Source: Amycolatopsis sp. A133
Lineage (GTDB): Bacteria > Actinomycetota > Actinomycetes > Mycobacteriales > Pseudonocardiaceae
Length of the DNA: 64,000 nt
Reading direction: 5' to 3'
Assembly: GCF_031082405.1 (NCBI RefSeq)
Contig: NZ_JAVHJU010000061.1
Location: 186,001 to 250,000, forward strand
The translations under genes and the position numbers were made by a program. Under the pieces are notes generated by a model. That model saw only the letters and a list, made by a program, of their open reading frames with translations. It was not told where the DNA came from and did not search any database. Position 1 is the first letter of the stretch; every line of letters starts with the position of its first letter. Below are positions 34,835 through 43,918 of the stretch, piece by piece.

Positions 34835-36274
34835 TCAGCAGGTGATCGCCTGTGTCGGCGGGGTCGTGTTGTCGAGCCGCTTGACGTAGGCGCCGCCGCT
34901 GCGCCGCGCGCACGCGGAATTCTTGGTAGCGAACGGTCCACTGTAGACGGCGTAGATGTCAGCGCCGTTCAGTTGCTGCCGCAGCGAGCCGCAGCCGGTG
35001 GTCGGCGCGTGCAGGTAGGCCGCGTCGGGGTGGGCGTCGAGGAGCCGCTGGACGTCGGCGCGGTAGCGGGCCGGGGTGACGGCGGAGCCGTGGATCACGA
35101 TGAAGGACCCGTCGCACGCGGGCGTGCTCATCGCGGTCGCGAGCCCGAGGTCGACGCCGGCGGAGACGCTGGTGGCCACGGACGTCCGGACGGTCACCTG
35201 GGTGGTCGTGACCGGCGGGGCCGTCACCGGTGGCGTGGTCGACGGTGTTGATGACGTCGAGGGCGGTGTCGTGCCGGCCGTCGTCGTCCCGGCTTGTGAG
35301 GAGGGCTTCAGGATCGTGAACCACCCGGCGACGGCCACGAGAGCGAGCAGCGCGATCGCAGCGACCAGCCAGGGTGCCTTTGAAGCCTGCCGCCCTCCGG
35401 TCGCGGGCGCGACTTGGGTGGCTTGGCGCGTCGGGGGAGCGGTGGCGTGGACCGGGATCGTGCCGCCGAGCGCGGCTCGGGCTGCGTCGGCCAGTTCCGT
35501 GACGCTGCCGAACCGCGCCGCGGGATCCTTCGCCATGCCCCGCGCGATGACGGCGTCGAACGCCGCGGGCAGACCGGGCCGCAGGTCGCCCGGCCGGGGC
35601 GGCGGCTGGTGCAGGTGGGCGCCGATCAGCGACGCGGCCGTCGTCGCCGCGAACGGCTTGCTGCCGGTCAGGCACTGGTGCAGTACGCAGGCCAGCGAGT
35701 AGACGTCGACGCGGTGGTCGGTGGGCGCGTCCGTGAAGCGCTCCGGCGCCATGTAGTCGAGCGTGCCGACGGCGCCGCCGGTCGCGGTGAGTTCCGTTCC
35801 GGGCCCGGCCGCGCGGGCGATGCCGAAGTCCACGAGGTAGGCGAACCCGGTCGCGCCGACGAGCACGTTCGACGGCTTGACGTCCCGGTGCACCAGGCCT
35901 TCCGCGTGTGCGGCGGCGAGGGCCTGGGCGACCTGGGCGACGACGTCGACCGCCTCGGCGGGGGCCAGTGCGCCGCCCGCGGCCAGCCGGGTGCCGAGGT
36001 CGTCGCCCTCGACCAAGCGCATGTCGAGGTAGAGGCGGCCGTCGATCTCGCCGTAGGCGTGGATCGGGATCACGTGCGGCTCGCGCAGCCGCGCCACCGC
36101 GTGCGCCTCCCGCCGGAACCGCTCCTGGAACTCGCGGTCGGCGCCGAACTGCGGCGCGAGCAGCTTCAGCGCCACGACGCGGTCGTGGCGCGTGTCGTAG
36201 GCGCGCAGGACCTCGCCCATGCCGCCGCGGGCGATCAGCGACTCGACGCGGTACGGCCCGAACTGCCAGCTCAC
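34835..36274 (-). CDS. Transmembrane Ser/Thr protein kinase (PknB-like)
   Basis: A 479-aa Hanks-type kinase. The glycine loop ARGGMGEV, ATP lysine Lys37 (VVALK), catalytic HRDVKPSN (129-136), DFG (149-151) and APE (YMAPERF) are intact. A Pro/Thr-rich juxtamembrane segment leads to one membrane helix (LVAAIALLALVAVAGWF, near 305-325), and the external C-terminus (about 335-479) has Thr/Pro repeats and paired Cys. I chose GTG at 36274 with GGGAGGG upstream. Convergent with the EspG-like gene across 82 bases; it may regulate the type VII module or cell-wall processes. External ligand unknown. Confidence 0.93.
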   Translation of the reverse strand: MSWQFGPYRVESLIARGGMGEVLRAYDTRHDRVVALKLLAPQFGADREFQERFRREAHAVARLREPHVIPIHAYGEIDGRLYLDMRLVEGDDLGTRLAAGGALAPAEAVDVVAQVAQALAAAHAEGLVHRDVKPSNVLVGATGFAYLVDFGIARAAGPGTELTATGGAVGTLDYMAPERFTDAPTDHRVDVYSLACVLHQCLTGSKPFAATTAASLIGAHLHQPPPRPGDLRPGLPAAFDAVIARGMAKDPAARFGSVTELADAARAALGGTIPVHATAPPTRQATQVAPATGGRQASKAPWLVAAIALLALVAVAGWFTILKPSSQAGTTTAGTTPPSTSSTPSTTPPVTAPPVTTTQVTVRTSVATSVSAGVDLGLATAMSTPACDGSFIVIHGSAVTPARYRADVQRLLDAHPDAAYLHAPTTGCGSLRQQLNGADIYAVYSGPFATKNSACARRSGGAYVKRLDNTTPPTQAITC

Positions 36275-36456
36275 GCGTTTCCCTCCCACCAGGCACCCGG
36301 ACACGGGAAGTGGTGTGCCCCGAGTCCGGGCATTACACCGGATCCGCGCGGCAGGGTATCGCGAGGTCGTGCCGTTCGAGGACGTCCGGGTCGGCTGGAG
36401 TCTCTGGGACGAGGAGTTGGGTCGGTCCTTATGTGGTTGTCAAGCCGCGCCCGCGG

Positions 36457-36753
36457 TCAGGACCGTGAACGGTTGCGGCGCCGGATCCGGGTGAGAGCGA
36501 GCCAGGCGGACACCGTCCCGATCGGTACCACGATCAGCTCCCAGAAAACGATCTCCCCGGCGGTCGCCCCGTCCCGCCGCACCGACAGGTACCACGCGAA
36601 CCAGGCGAAGAGCACGGTGGCGAGCGAGGTCATCAGCAAGCGGTGCCGCGCCGCCCAGGCGTCGAACGCGGCGGATCTTCTGTCGTCGCGCTCGCGCTGG
36701 CGCGGTGATCTCAAGCTCCGCCCGAACTTCAAGGCCAAGCCGGAAAACGGCAT
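36457..36753 (-). CDS. Small two-helix membrane protein
   Basis: A 98-aa protein with two hydrophobic segments (LLMTSLATVLFAWFAWYLSV and VFWELIVVPIGTVSAWLALT) separated by a short charged loop, and a basic Arg/Ser C-terminus. No family recognised. It lies alone between the kinase and the hydrolase fusion on the same strand. An alternative frame exists on the same strand but has no membrane segments. Confidence 0.6.
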   Translation of the reverse strand: MPFSGLALKFGRSLRSPRQRERDDRRSAAFDAWAARHRLLMTSLATVLFAWFAWYLSVRRDGATAGEIVFWELIVVPIGTVSAWLALTRIRRRNRSRS

Positions 36754-36870
36754 GATCGACCCCCCGGTCGTCTGCGATCCCCCCCACCGAGGAGGTGCCC
36801 GACATCGATGACCGTCAAACCGGCGGCCGAGCAGAGTTCGCGCTCTCGTCCGGTCTCCCTCGCCGGAAGA

Positions 36871-39474
36871 TCACCGAAGCCCACCGGGGAAGGCCCGATC
36901 CAGGTAGTCCTTGAACTGCACGGTGACCGAGTGCTGGTCCGACGGCCAGTTGGGCAGGGAGATCGTGCGAGACCCGCCTCCGGTGCCTCGGGCCACTTCG
37001 GTCACGCGGATCGCCGACGCCGCGTCCGGCTGAGCGGGCAGGTAGGCGTCCACGCCGGTCAGGAACGGCAGCGCGCCGAACGGCGGCAGCGCGGTTCCGA
37101 GCGCGGAAACGCGGTCGCAGCCGTCGTCGAAGGCGAAGGCGGCGAGGACCTGGCGGACCCGGGGTGCGATCGCCTGGCCGAGAACGTTGACGCCGTCGAA
37201 CTCCAGACGGTCGTTGTCGGCCTGGTCGGTCCACCACTCGCGGCCGCGCAGGACCGTGACGGCGGTGTGGGTGGGACACCGGTCGACGTGGTCGCCGATC
37301 CCGCCCGGCGGGGAAACCTGCAGTCGCAGGAACCGATCGCTGCGTTCGAACGGCTCGAAGTAGAAGTGGTGGTCCGGCTGGCCGTTGCGCAGCAGCACCA
37401 GTTCGTAGCGGGCGCGGCCGTCGACCCGCAGCGGGCCGAACGAGCCGTCCGGCCCGGTCCGGACGTCGTGCGCGGGCCCGGCGCGCCGGGCGCCGGTGCG
37501 GTCGTCGACCGGCCAGACCTGGAGTCGGCCCGCCACCCCGGTGTTCTGCGGGAAGAACGTCGCGCGGCCCGCGATCTGGACGCGGCCGGGCGGTTCGGGG
37601 GTCACGGCGGTGGTGAGCGGGGGACCGCCGCGGAGGAACCGGTAGAGGTGCGGGAAGCTCTCGGCCGAGGTAGCGGTCTCGGTGTGGCCCAGGTGGGGCA
37701 GGCGGACATTGGTCGCGCCGTCGATGCTGCCCTGGGGCTGCAGGCTGCCCCACAGCGCGAGCGTCGGGACACCGCCGGGCGGGGCGGTGCTGGAGCGGCC
37801 GTCGACGTTGACGTACCGGCGCACCAGCGCCGCCCGCGCCGGGGCGGCCAGGAAGGCGTGCATGACCGTCGTGCCGCGGGAATGCGCGATCACGTCCACG
37901 GTGGACGCTCCGGTGCGGGTTCGGACGCCGGCGATGAACGCGTCCAAGCCGGTGATGGCCTGGTCGTTGGTGGCGACACTGGTGTCGTACTCGAAGGAGT
38001 AGAGCAAGCCGGCGGGATAGCCGTTGGCGGAGAAGCGTTTCGCGATGGACTGCCATTGGTGCGCCGAGCCCTGCTGGCCGTGCACGAAGATCACCGGCGT
38101 GCCGCCGCTCACGGCTTCTTCCAGGTTTCGCTTCGCGTCGGCGGGCAGCAGGTACCCGGCACGGACGTTGGCTGCGTCGGCGGCGGCCACCCGGGCGAGG
38201 TAAGCGGCCCGGTTCGGGTAGAGGCGCGCGAGGGTCGGTTCGTCGAACGGCTCGTGGGTGCCGAACAGCCGGCAGAACGTCTCGCCGCTGTTGTCGCCGG
38301 TGTTGAGCGCGGTCGGCGCCGCGACCTGCGACAGCCGGATACCGCCCGTGGCCAGACCCAGTTCGTCGCGCTTCTTGGTCACGCCGTCCGCCTCGAAATC
38401 CAGCGGCGGGGCGGTCGGCGGCGGTGCCCCGGACTCGGTCCACCGCCGCAGGTGCTCGTACGCCGCGGCGGTGACGTGGTGCATGGGGACCCGGCTGAAC
38501 GGCGGCCGGTCGCAGTCGTACTCGGGCGCTCCGCCGAGATCGCGTTCGGAGATCGGCGCGCGGTAGGCCTGCCCCTCGTAGCCCGAGTGCGCCGCGCCGG
38601 CGACCTCCCACCGGCGGAACCGGCCGGTGTCCGGCGGGCGTACCGCGCTGCGGACGTCGGTCTCGGACAGGACCTGGAAGACGGGTTCGGCGCCGACCCG
38701 GGTGGGGGCGTTGCCGACGATGAACGCGTAGCCGTCGAAGACCGGCCGCAGGTGCGGCAGGACCTTGTCGTAGAGCACGGTCATCCGGGCGGCGGACTGG
38801 GAAGCGCCGATGGCCAGCACCGTCCGAGGGCGCAGCCCGCCCAGGACCGTGCCGGCGTCGACCGCGCGGCCCGCCTGGGTGAAGACGTCGTAGGACAGCT
38901 CGTCGGCGGGGTGCCGGCCGCCGCCGGTCACGTCGAGGCCGCCGTAGCGGGCCGGGCTCCACGTGCGGAGGTGGTCGACGCCGACCCGCTGGGCCGACAC
39001 ACCGACCCACGCGTGCCCGGCGCGGATGACCGACTCCGCGTTCCACAGCGCGTCCAGGTCGTACCCGGCCGTGACGTTCTGCCATTCCACCAGCGCGGTT
39101 CCGCTGAAGTCGCGGGCGCGGGCCGGCCGTCGCACCACGACACGCGTGGCGTACGGCACGTCGGCAGCGATCTGCGTCCCGTCGGCCGACCAGCCGCCGG
39201 CCAGACCGGAGACGTGGAATTCCTCTTCCACATAGCCCCGGGCAGCAAGGTCGACCGGGGTAGCGAAGAACGGGTACGTGTCTTCGATCCGCTCGGCCAG
39301 CCGGTCTCCGGGCACGGTACCGGGCAGCGGTCCGGCGACGTGGGGCACGGAGCCGGCTGTGGAGCGCGAAACGGGCTGGGCGGACGCGGGCGGAGCGGTG
39401 GGAAGGAGCAGGCCGAGGACGGCGGCGATCAACCCGGCACGACTCCACATCGAGATCGACACGGTGGCTCCCAT
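36871..39474 (-). CDS. Secreted fusion of two alpha/beta hydrolases
   Basis: An 867-aa exported protein with a Sec signal (to about residue 32, PPASA). The first half (40-390) resembles an alpha/beta hydrolase domain family with the nucleophile block AIGASQSAARM and EVAGAAHSGYEGQAY. The second half (about 465-640) is a lipase-type alpha/beta hydrolase with VIFVHGQQGSAHQWQSIAKR, nucleophile VIAHSRGTTVMHAFL and LPHLGHTETATSAESF. A beta-sandwich C-terminal region (650-867) resembles lipase C-terminal domains. Each half is usually a separate protein of 400-500 aa, so this is a fusion of two complete enzymes. Probably hydrolyses lipids or esters outside the cell. Confidence 0.8.
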   Translation of the reverse strand: MGATVSISMWSRAGLIAAVLGLLLPTAPPASAQPVSRSTAGSVPHVAGPLPGTVPGDRLAERIEDTYPFFATPVDLAARGYVEEEFHVSGLAGGWSADGTQIAADVPYATRVVVRRPARARDFSGTALVEWQNVTAGYDLDALWNAESVIRAGHAWVGVSAQRVGVDHLRTWSPARYGGLDVTGGGRHPADELSYDVFTQAGRAVDAGTVLGGLRPRTVLAIGASQSAARMTVLYDKVLPHLRPVFDGYAFIVGNAPTRVGAEPVFQVLSETDVRSAVRPPDTGRFRRWEVAGAAHSGYEGQAYRAPISERDLGGAPEYDCDRPPFSRVPMHHVTAAAYEHLRRWTESGAPPPTAPPLDFEADGVTKKRDELGLATGGIRLSQVAAPTALNTGDNSGETFCRLFGTHEPFDEPTLARLYPNRAAYLARVAAADAANVRAGYLLPADAKRNLEEAVSGGTPVIFVHGQQGSAHQWQSIAKRFSANGYPAGLLYSFEYDTSVATNDQAITGLDAFIAGVRTRTGASTVDVIAHSRGTTVMHAFLAAPARAALVRRYVNVDGRSSTAPPGGVPTLALWGSLQPQGSIDGATNVRLPHLGHTETATSAESFPHLYRFLRGGPPLTTAVTPEPPGRVQIAGRATFFPQNTGVAGRLQVWPVDDRTGARRAGPAHDVRTGPDGSFGPLRVDGRARYELVLLRNGQPDHHFYFEPFERSDRFLRLQVSPPGGIGDHVDRCPTHTAVTVLRGREWWTDQADNDRLEFDGVNVLGQAIAPRVRQVLAAFAFDDGCDRVSALGTALPPFGALPFLTGVDAYLPAQPDAASAIRVTEVARGTGGGSRTISLPNWPSDQHSVTVQFKDYLDRAFPGGLR

Positions 39475-39558
39475 GCGAGCGATGGGGCAGGACTTCGCGA
39501 ATGTAACGGGCTCGGCACTGTGCGTGCCAGTGCGCGCGGAACGCGTGAGACGGCTGTC

Positions 39559-40134
39559 TCAACCGTGCTGCGGCAGCACCGCCCGCGCGGCTCTTTCCAC
39601 CACTTCGGGATCCGGCGGTGCGGCGCCGAAGAGCTCGGCGTACAGCGCGGACTCGATGATCCGCACGTAGAGGTAGGCCGTCTGGTCGAGCAAGGTGGGC
39701 GGCCACGGCGGTTCACCGTGGGTCTCGCGCAGGATGTCCCGTTGCACCGACACGACCCGCCGGTGCACGAGGCCCGAGGTGGTGAACAGCACCCGTGCGG
39801 CGGTGTCCGGCTCACCGCGCAGGAACGCGCGGAACGGCACGGCGGCGTGCAGCCGGTCCACGAACCACCAGGTGACCTCCAGGACCCCGTCGGCGCCGTC
39901 CTGTTCCCGCCGCTGCCGGGCCCGGGCCAGCTGCCGCTGGGCGAGCCGCCACAGCACCTCGCCCAGCAGACCGTCCCGGCTGTGCGCCACCCGGTAGAGG
40001 GTGGCCCGGCTGATGGCCAGGTCCACCGCCAGCCGGTCCATGTCGATCATGCCGTGCTCCAAGAAGAACCGGCAGGCGCCGCGGACGACCTGGTCCCGGC
40101 TGACCACCCGCCGGCTGTGTTCCGGGCTTGCCAT
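39559..40134 (-). CDS. TetR/AcrR regulator, QsdR-like
   Basis: A 191-aa regulator. N-terminal helix-turn-helix VVRGACRFFLEHGMIDMDRL then AVDLAISRATLYRVAHSRDG LL (split by me) with the ISRATLYR recognition helix. The C-terminal part (AYLYVRIIESALYAELFGAAPP) matches the QsdR-type ligand domain in my memory. ATG at 40134 has GGAGAGC upstream; the longer frame reaching to 40776 is compositionally poor. Lies 84 bases upstream of the hydrolase fusion on the same strand, so it may control it. The QsdR name is a family resemblance, not a proven function. Confidence 0.78.
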   Translation of the reverse strand: MASPEHSRRVVSRDQVVRGACRFFLEHGMIDMDRLAVDLAISRATLYRVAHSRDGLLGEVLWRLAQRQLARARQRREQDGADGVLEVTWWFVDRLHAAVPFRAFLRGEPDTAARVLFTTSGLVHRRVVSVQRDILRETHGEPPWPPTLLDQTAYLYVRIIESALYAELFGAAPPDPEVVERAARAVLPQHG

Positions 40135-40670
40135 GGCCGCTCTCCGCCTCCGCCGAGCGCCCGCCCGGCTCACTCCGGCAGCATCGCGCGCCGGCCGCGA
40201 AACCCCAACCCGTGACCCCGGCTGGGGTTGACGTCTGCTCGGTCCGGCGAGGCTGGCCCAGGGCAGACGGCGCGAGCCGAGCCCGACGAGTCGAAGCTGG
40301 TTGGTGAAGCACGGGCAACGCCCACCACCGTCGGTAGTGGTGTTCCGGACGTGGTGATCCCGGTGGCTGGTAGAGAGTTCGGCTCGGGGATCGGCCTGCC
40401 TCGCGGCGGTCGGCGCCTCATACCGCGCACTCCCCCGCGGTCGCCGGCGCACGCGCCGGGTTTCATGAAATCGGAATCTGCGGCGGTCAGTCCCGTGGTC
40501 GGTGATCGTGATTACGGCGAGTAGGTATCGACACCGGCAAATGGGTGTTTCTCCCTTCGAACGAATGGCGTTGGTGGAGATGGGACCAACGACCGTTTTG
40601 CTCCACCGTCCGGACCGATACAGTCTCGGCTCGTCGATCCGGGGAGGGTCGGGGATCAGGGGCGCGGACC
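40135..40670. other. Intergenic region before the fused sensor gene
   Basis: About 535 bases between a minus-strand regulator and a plus-strand gene, so it should hold divergent promoters. Open frames here are low-complexity or antisense. No repeat, hairpin of note or RNA gene recognised. Confidence 0.4.
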
Positions 40671-43418
40671 GTGGGTGAGCTTGATTCGCTGTTGCAGGTC
40701 GTCCGGGACTTGAGCCGTCGGCCGAAGTGGAAGTGGCCGAAGGAACATCGCGACGATCTGCGCGGGGAGCGGGCACTGCCGCTGCTGTGCCTGATCGGCG
40801 AGCCCGGAAGTACCAAGGCCGTGGCCGACGCGTTGGCGGTGCGGCTCAGTCCGGACCCGGCGGGGCTCGACCCGACACCCTTGCGGCTGATCCCGTCGGC
40901 CTCGGTCGACGCCGCTCTGGTCGCACCCGGCTCCGAACAGGGCAGGCCGATGCTTCCCCTGCTCAACCTCGTCGTTCAGTCGTTGAGCTCGGATCGGTAC
41001 GGGGCGGGCAAGGAAATCCCGTTCCACACGTTTCGCCTGGTGGACTGGTTGACCCGGCACACGGAGACGACACTGGGGCGAAAGCAGCAGGCACCTCTGC
41101 GGTCGAAGCTGCTCGAGTGGTACACGCCGACGAAGAAGAAGGACGAAGGCGACGACGCCGAGGTGCTTCGCCCGATGCTGGCGGCGGTGGTCCCCGACGA
41201 GGCGCTTGTGGTGAGCAGGCTGATGCCGCGGCTGCTGTCGAGGTTCGGCCGATGGCTGTGGCTGCGAGGCCTTCGCGGTGGTGAACCGAGATGGCTGATG
41301 AGACAGCGGTTCATGGTACCCGCGCACTCGGCGGACTTCCTCCGCTTCGCTCGGCGGCTCACCGTGGATCACCGTGATTACGAGAACGTCGAGCAGGTCA
41401 AGCTGCTGCTGGTACACGCCTTCCTGCGTGATCTCCGCCTTTTCTACGGGACTCGCACGTGGTGGTTGCGTCGTTGGCGGCGGACTGCGTATCTCACCGT
41501 CGTCCTGCGCGGGATCACGGAGGACAACGGCGGTTGGGAGCTGCTTCGCCTGATCAACGAGGTGCGGAATCAGACGGGCGAGCACGATCCGCTACTGCTG
41601 TTCGCCACTGCCGCGGCGGTGCCGGACGATCTCGGCCTGTCGCCGGCTCCGGCGGGCGAGATCGAGCGAACGGTCGCCGCCTGGAAACGGGATCTTCCGT
41701 GGAAGCGCCAGCAGTTCCGGCCCACTGCGCGGTTCATCGCGGTAGCCCTGGAGCAACCGCAAGGCGACGACCCCGCCCAGGATGACGGGGCCTACTGGGA
41801 GCCGCGGATGATGCCGTGGTTCGCTCGCAAGTGGGCGGTCGCCGTGACCGCGGCGCTCGTTCTCCTGGCCGGGGCGGGCGCAGTCGCGGCCGAGGTGTTA
41901 CCCGGTCACGCCGCGGATCCGTGCGGGGGCGCCGGGATTCCGGCGGCAGCGGCCGTCTGGCTGCCGGAAAGCCAGGAGTGCGTCGGGTACAGCGCGGGTG
42001 GTTATATCTTCGGCAATACGGCAAAGCTGCGCAAAGCCCAGCAGGCGGTGTTCGAGCAGAACGTCGAAGCCGAAAACCTGCATCGCGCCAATCCTCGCCG
42101 TCCTCTGGTCTCGCTCGTCTACTTCGCCGAGCTGACCCATCCCGATACCCGGGAGGGTACCGACGACGCCGAGGCCGAGGAAATCACCGGCCTGCTGATC
42201 CACCAGTCACAGTTCAATACCGTGGGAAACTCCATAGAGGACGCTCAGAACCCGTTGTTGCGGATCGTGTTCGCCAATGGCGGCTACCAGATGGCGCACG
42301 CGCGGCGGGCCGTGGACCAGTTCATCGCACCGCTCGCTGAACAGGATCCGACGGTGATGGGTGTCGTGGGCGGTGGGCGGACGGTCGTCCAGACCGAGAG
42401 CGCGATCGGCGCACTGGGGGCTCACGGCATCCCGCTGGTCGCGACGACGCTGACCGGGCCCGCCTTGCCCGCGGTGTCACCCCTTTACTTCCAGCTCGTC
42501 GCGGGCAATGGTCCCCAAGCTCGGCTTCTCACGGCCTACGCCGCATCCGTGGGCCGGTCGCTGACGGTCTACCACCCGAACCTCGATCTGGTTCCGGATC
42601 AGTATCTGCAGACATTGCACGACGGCTTCATCGACCCCGCGCGCGGGGTGCCCCCGGTTCGGTTTCGTCAGTGGAGCACTCCGTCCACGGTCGCGGTCGA
42701 CTGTCGCTCGGACGACATAGCTTTCTACGCGGGCCGTGAGACCGGGTTCACGGATTTTCTTGACCACGTGCTCGACAGTTGCCCGGCGACCGCGAAGCCG
42801 GTCGTCATCGGCGACGACGCGGTCACGCGGTTCATCGCGCAGGGGGAGAGCCGCCGTTCCGACAACTTCGCCGGGGTCTCGCTCGGGTACGTCACGCTGG
42901 CGAGCCGGATCGTGCTCGCGGGCAGTTCGTGCATTTCCCAGGGCAAGCAGGCGTCGGCCATCGCCCCGGACGAGGAGCGGCCACTGAACATCTTCTGCGC
43001 AGGGCTGCACGGCCTTTACAGTCCGCGGGAGGACCGTCCACAGGGGTGGAAGGACTTCGGTAGAGAGCTGGCGGCCAAGGGCGGAGACCGCCGCTGGACC
43101 GGGGAGCGAGTAGGTCTCGCCTACGACGGTGCCGGCCTCTACGTCACCGCGGCGGTCCACAACAAGCGTCGAAAGGTCCCGGAGACGGCCGATTTGGACC
43201 CCAACCGGGCGACGGTCGCGCAGGAGTTCCGTGAGTTCGACTGCGCGAATCCGCAGAGCTCCGACTGTTTCAAGGGAGTGTCGGGTCGGATCGACTTCCG
43301 CGCCGGTCGCGACGGCGGCACCCGGCCACTGGCCATCCTGACCATCAACGACATCACCGCCATCGACGCGAACCCCGTCTGCACGTTCCGGTTCCAGGAC
43401 CTTGCACCGTGCCCGTAA
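40671..43418 (+). CDS. Fused ATPase-like / membrane / PBP1 sensor protein
   Basis: A 915-aa single-chain version of the two-gene ATPase/PBP1 operon at 9782-13292. Cytoplasmic part (1-385): a degenerate P-loop LIGEPGSTKA (41-50), VKLLLVHAFLRDLRLFYGTR (243-262) and HDPLLLFATAA (305-315) align with the separate ATPase. One membrane segment (387-410). External part (415-915): ECVGYSAGGYIFG (436-448), ADQDPTVMGVVGGGRTV-like strand, GIPLVATTLTG, FQLVAGNGPQARLLTAYAAS, GLAYDGAGLYVTAAV, i.e. a PBP1/LivK-type receptor. GTG at 40671 is chosen as the protein-like start; an ATG at 40545 would add 42 residues of poor quality. Signal sensing across the membrane is inferred. Confidence 0.75.
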   Translation: MGELDSLLQVVRDLSRRPKWKWPKEHRDDLRGERALPLLCLIGEPGSTKAVADALAVRLSPDPAGLDPTPLRLIPSASVDAALVAPGSEQGRPMLPLLNLVVQSLSSDRYGAGKEIPFHTFRLVDWLTRHTETTLGRKQQAPLRSKLLEWYTPTKKKDEGDDAEVLRPMLAAVVPDEALVVSRLMPRLLSRFGRWLWLRGLRGGEPRWLMRQRFMVPAHSADFLRFARRLTVDHRDYENVEQVKLLLVHAFLRDLRLFYGTRTWWLRRWRRTAYLTVVLRGITEDNGGWELLRLINEVRNQTGEHDPLLLFATAAAVPDDLGLSPAPAGEIERTVAAWKRDLPWKRQQFRPTARFIAVALEQPQGDDPAQDDGAYWEPRMMPWFARKWAVAVTAALVLLAGAGAVAAEVLPGHAADPCGGAGIPAAAAVWLPESQECVGYSAGGYIFGNTAKLRKAQQAVFEQNVEAENLHRANPRRPLVSLVYFAELTHPDTREGTDDAEAEEITGLLIHQSQFNTVGNSIEDAQNPLLRIVFANGGYQMAHARRAVDQFIAPLAEQDPTVMGVVGGGRTVVQTESAIGALGAHGIPLVATTLTGPALPAVSPLYFQLVAGNGPQARLLTAYAASVGRSLTVYHPNLDLVPDQYLQTLHDGFIDPARGVPPVRFRQWSTPSTVAVDCRSDDIAFYAGRETGFTDFLDHVLDSCPATAKPVVIGDDAVTRFIAQGESRRSDNFAGVSLGYVTLASRIVLAGSSCISQGKQASAIAPDEERPLNIFCAGLHGLYSPREDRPQGWKDFGRELAAKGGDRRWTGERVGLAYDGAGLYVTAAVHNKRRKVPETADLDPNRATVAQEFREFDCANPQSSDCFKGVSGRIDFRAGRDGGTRPLAILTINDITAIDANPVCTFRFQDLAPCP

Positions 43419-43434
43419 CCGCGCGGAGAACGGG

Positions 43435-43731
43435 ATGGCGCTGCTCACCGCTCAGTTCGCGATTGAACAGGCGTTGGCGAGCCTCCTGCAGGCGATCAGG
43501 GGCGGCAGGACCACCGACATTGCGCAGTGGGCGGCGCTCGCGACCGAGGCTGTCATGGAGGCTGCGAGACTGGTTGAGGTCCCCGCCGAGAGCGCTGGCG
43601 CCTTCACGACGATCCGGGACTCGGTGATCAACGCCCTGGATGTGATGGCCACTGGTCGGCGATGCTGTGGCGGACTTCGCCGCGTTCCTCAACGGGCTTG
43701 GCAGCTGGGGCAAGCCCTGATGTTGCGTTAG
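43435..43731 (+). CDS. Small helical protein, probable frameshift near 43650
   Basis: Begins with ATG 16 bases after the fused sensor gene. The first 70 residues (LTAQFAIEQALASLLQAIRG, IAQWAALATEAVMEAARLVE) are an ordinary alpha-helical protein. After ALDVMAT the frame turns Arg/Cys-rich, while the next frame gives VGDAVADFAAFLNGLGSWGK and a stop at 43718-43720, which looks like the original end. A one-base indel or sequencing error would explain it. Function unknown; the position suggests co-transcription with the sensor. Confidence 0.5.
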   Translation: MALLTAQFAIEQALASLLQAIRGGRTTDIAQWAALATEAVMEAARLVEVPAESAGAFTTIRDSVINALDVMATGRRCCGGLRRVPQRAWQLGQALMLR

Positions 43732-43918
43732 TCAGTAAATCCGGCCTGCAATGAAGTGCCTTTACCTTGTGACCCGCAGGAGATAGCCACAACTTGCCGC
43801 TCGACGGCCGGACCCAGGTCGTCGGCATATCGTCATTGCACGGTGGGTTGGCATAGGTGGCAGCTGCCGGGATGATGGGCGGGCTGGATGCGCCGATCGT
43901 CCCGGGGAGTGGCAGCTT

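Noticed and set aside
36815..39706. A 963-aa minus-strand frame overlapping the hydrolase fusion
   Set aside because: Shadow in another frame of the 867-aa protein; no motif, while the chosen frame has signal peptide and two nucleophile elbows.
36808..40215. An 1135-aa plus-strand frame
   Set aside because: Antisense to the hydrolase fusion and TetR gene; no recognisable domain.
40228..40524. A 98-aa plus-strand open frame before the fused sensor
   Set aside because: Low-complexity, no ribosome site, no family, and it overlaps the regulator's upstream region.
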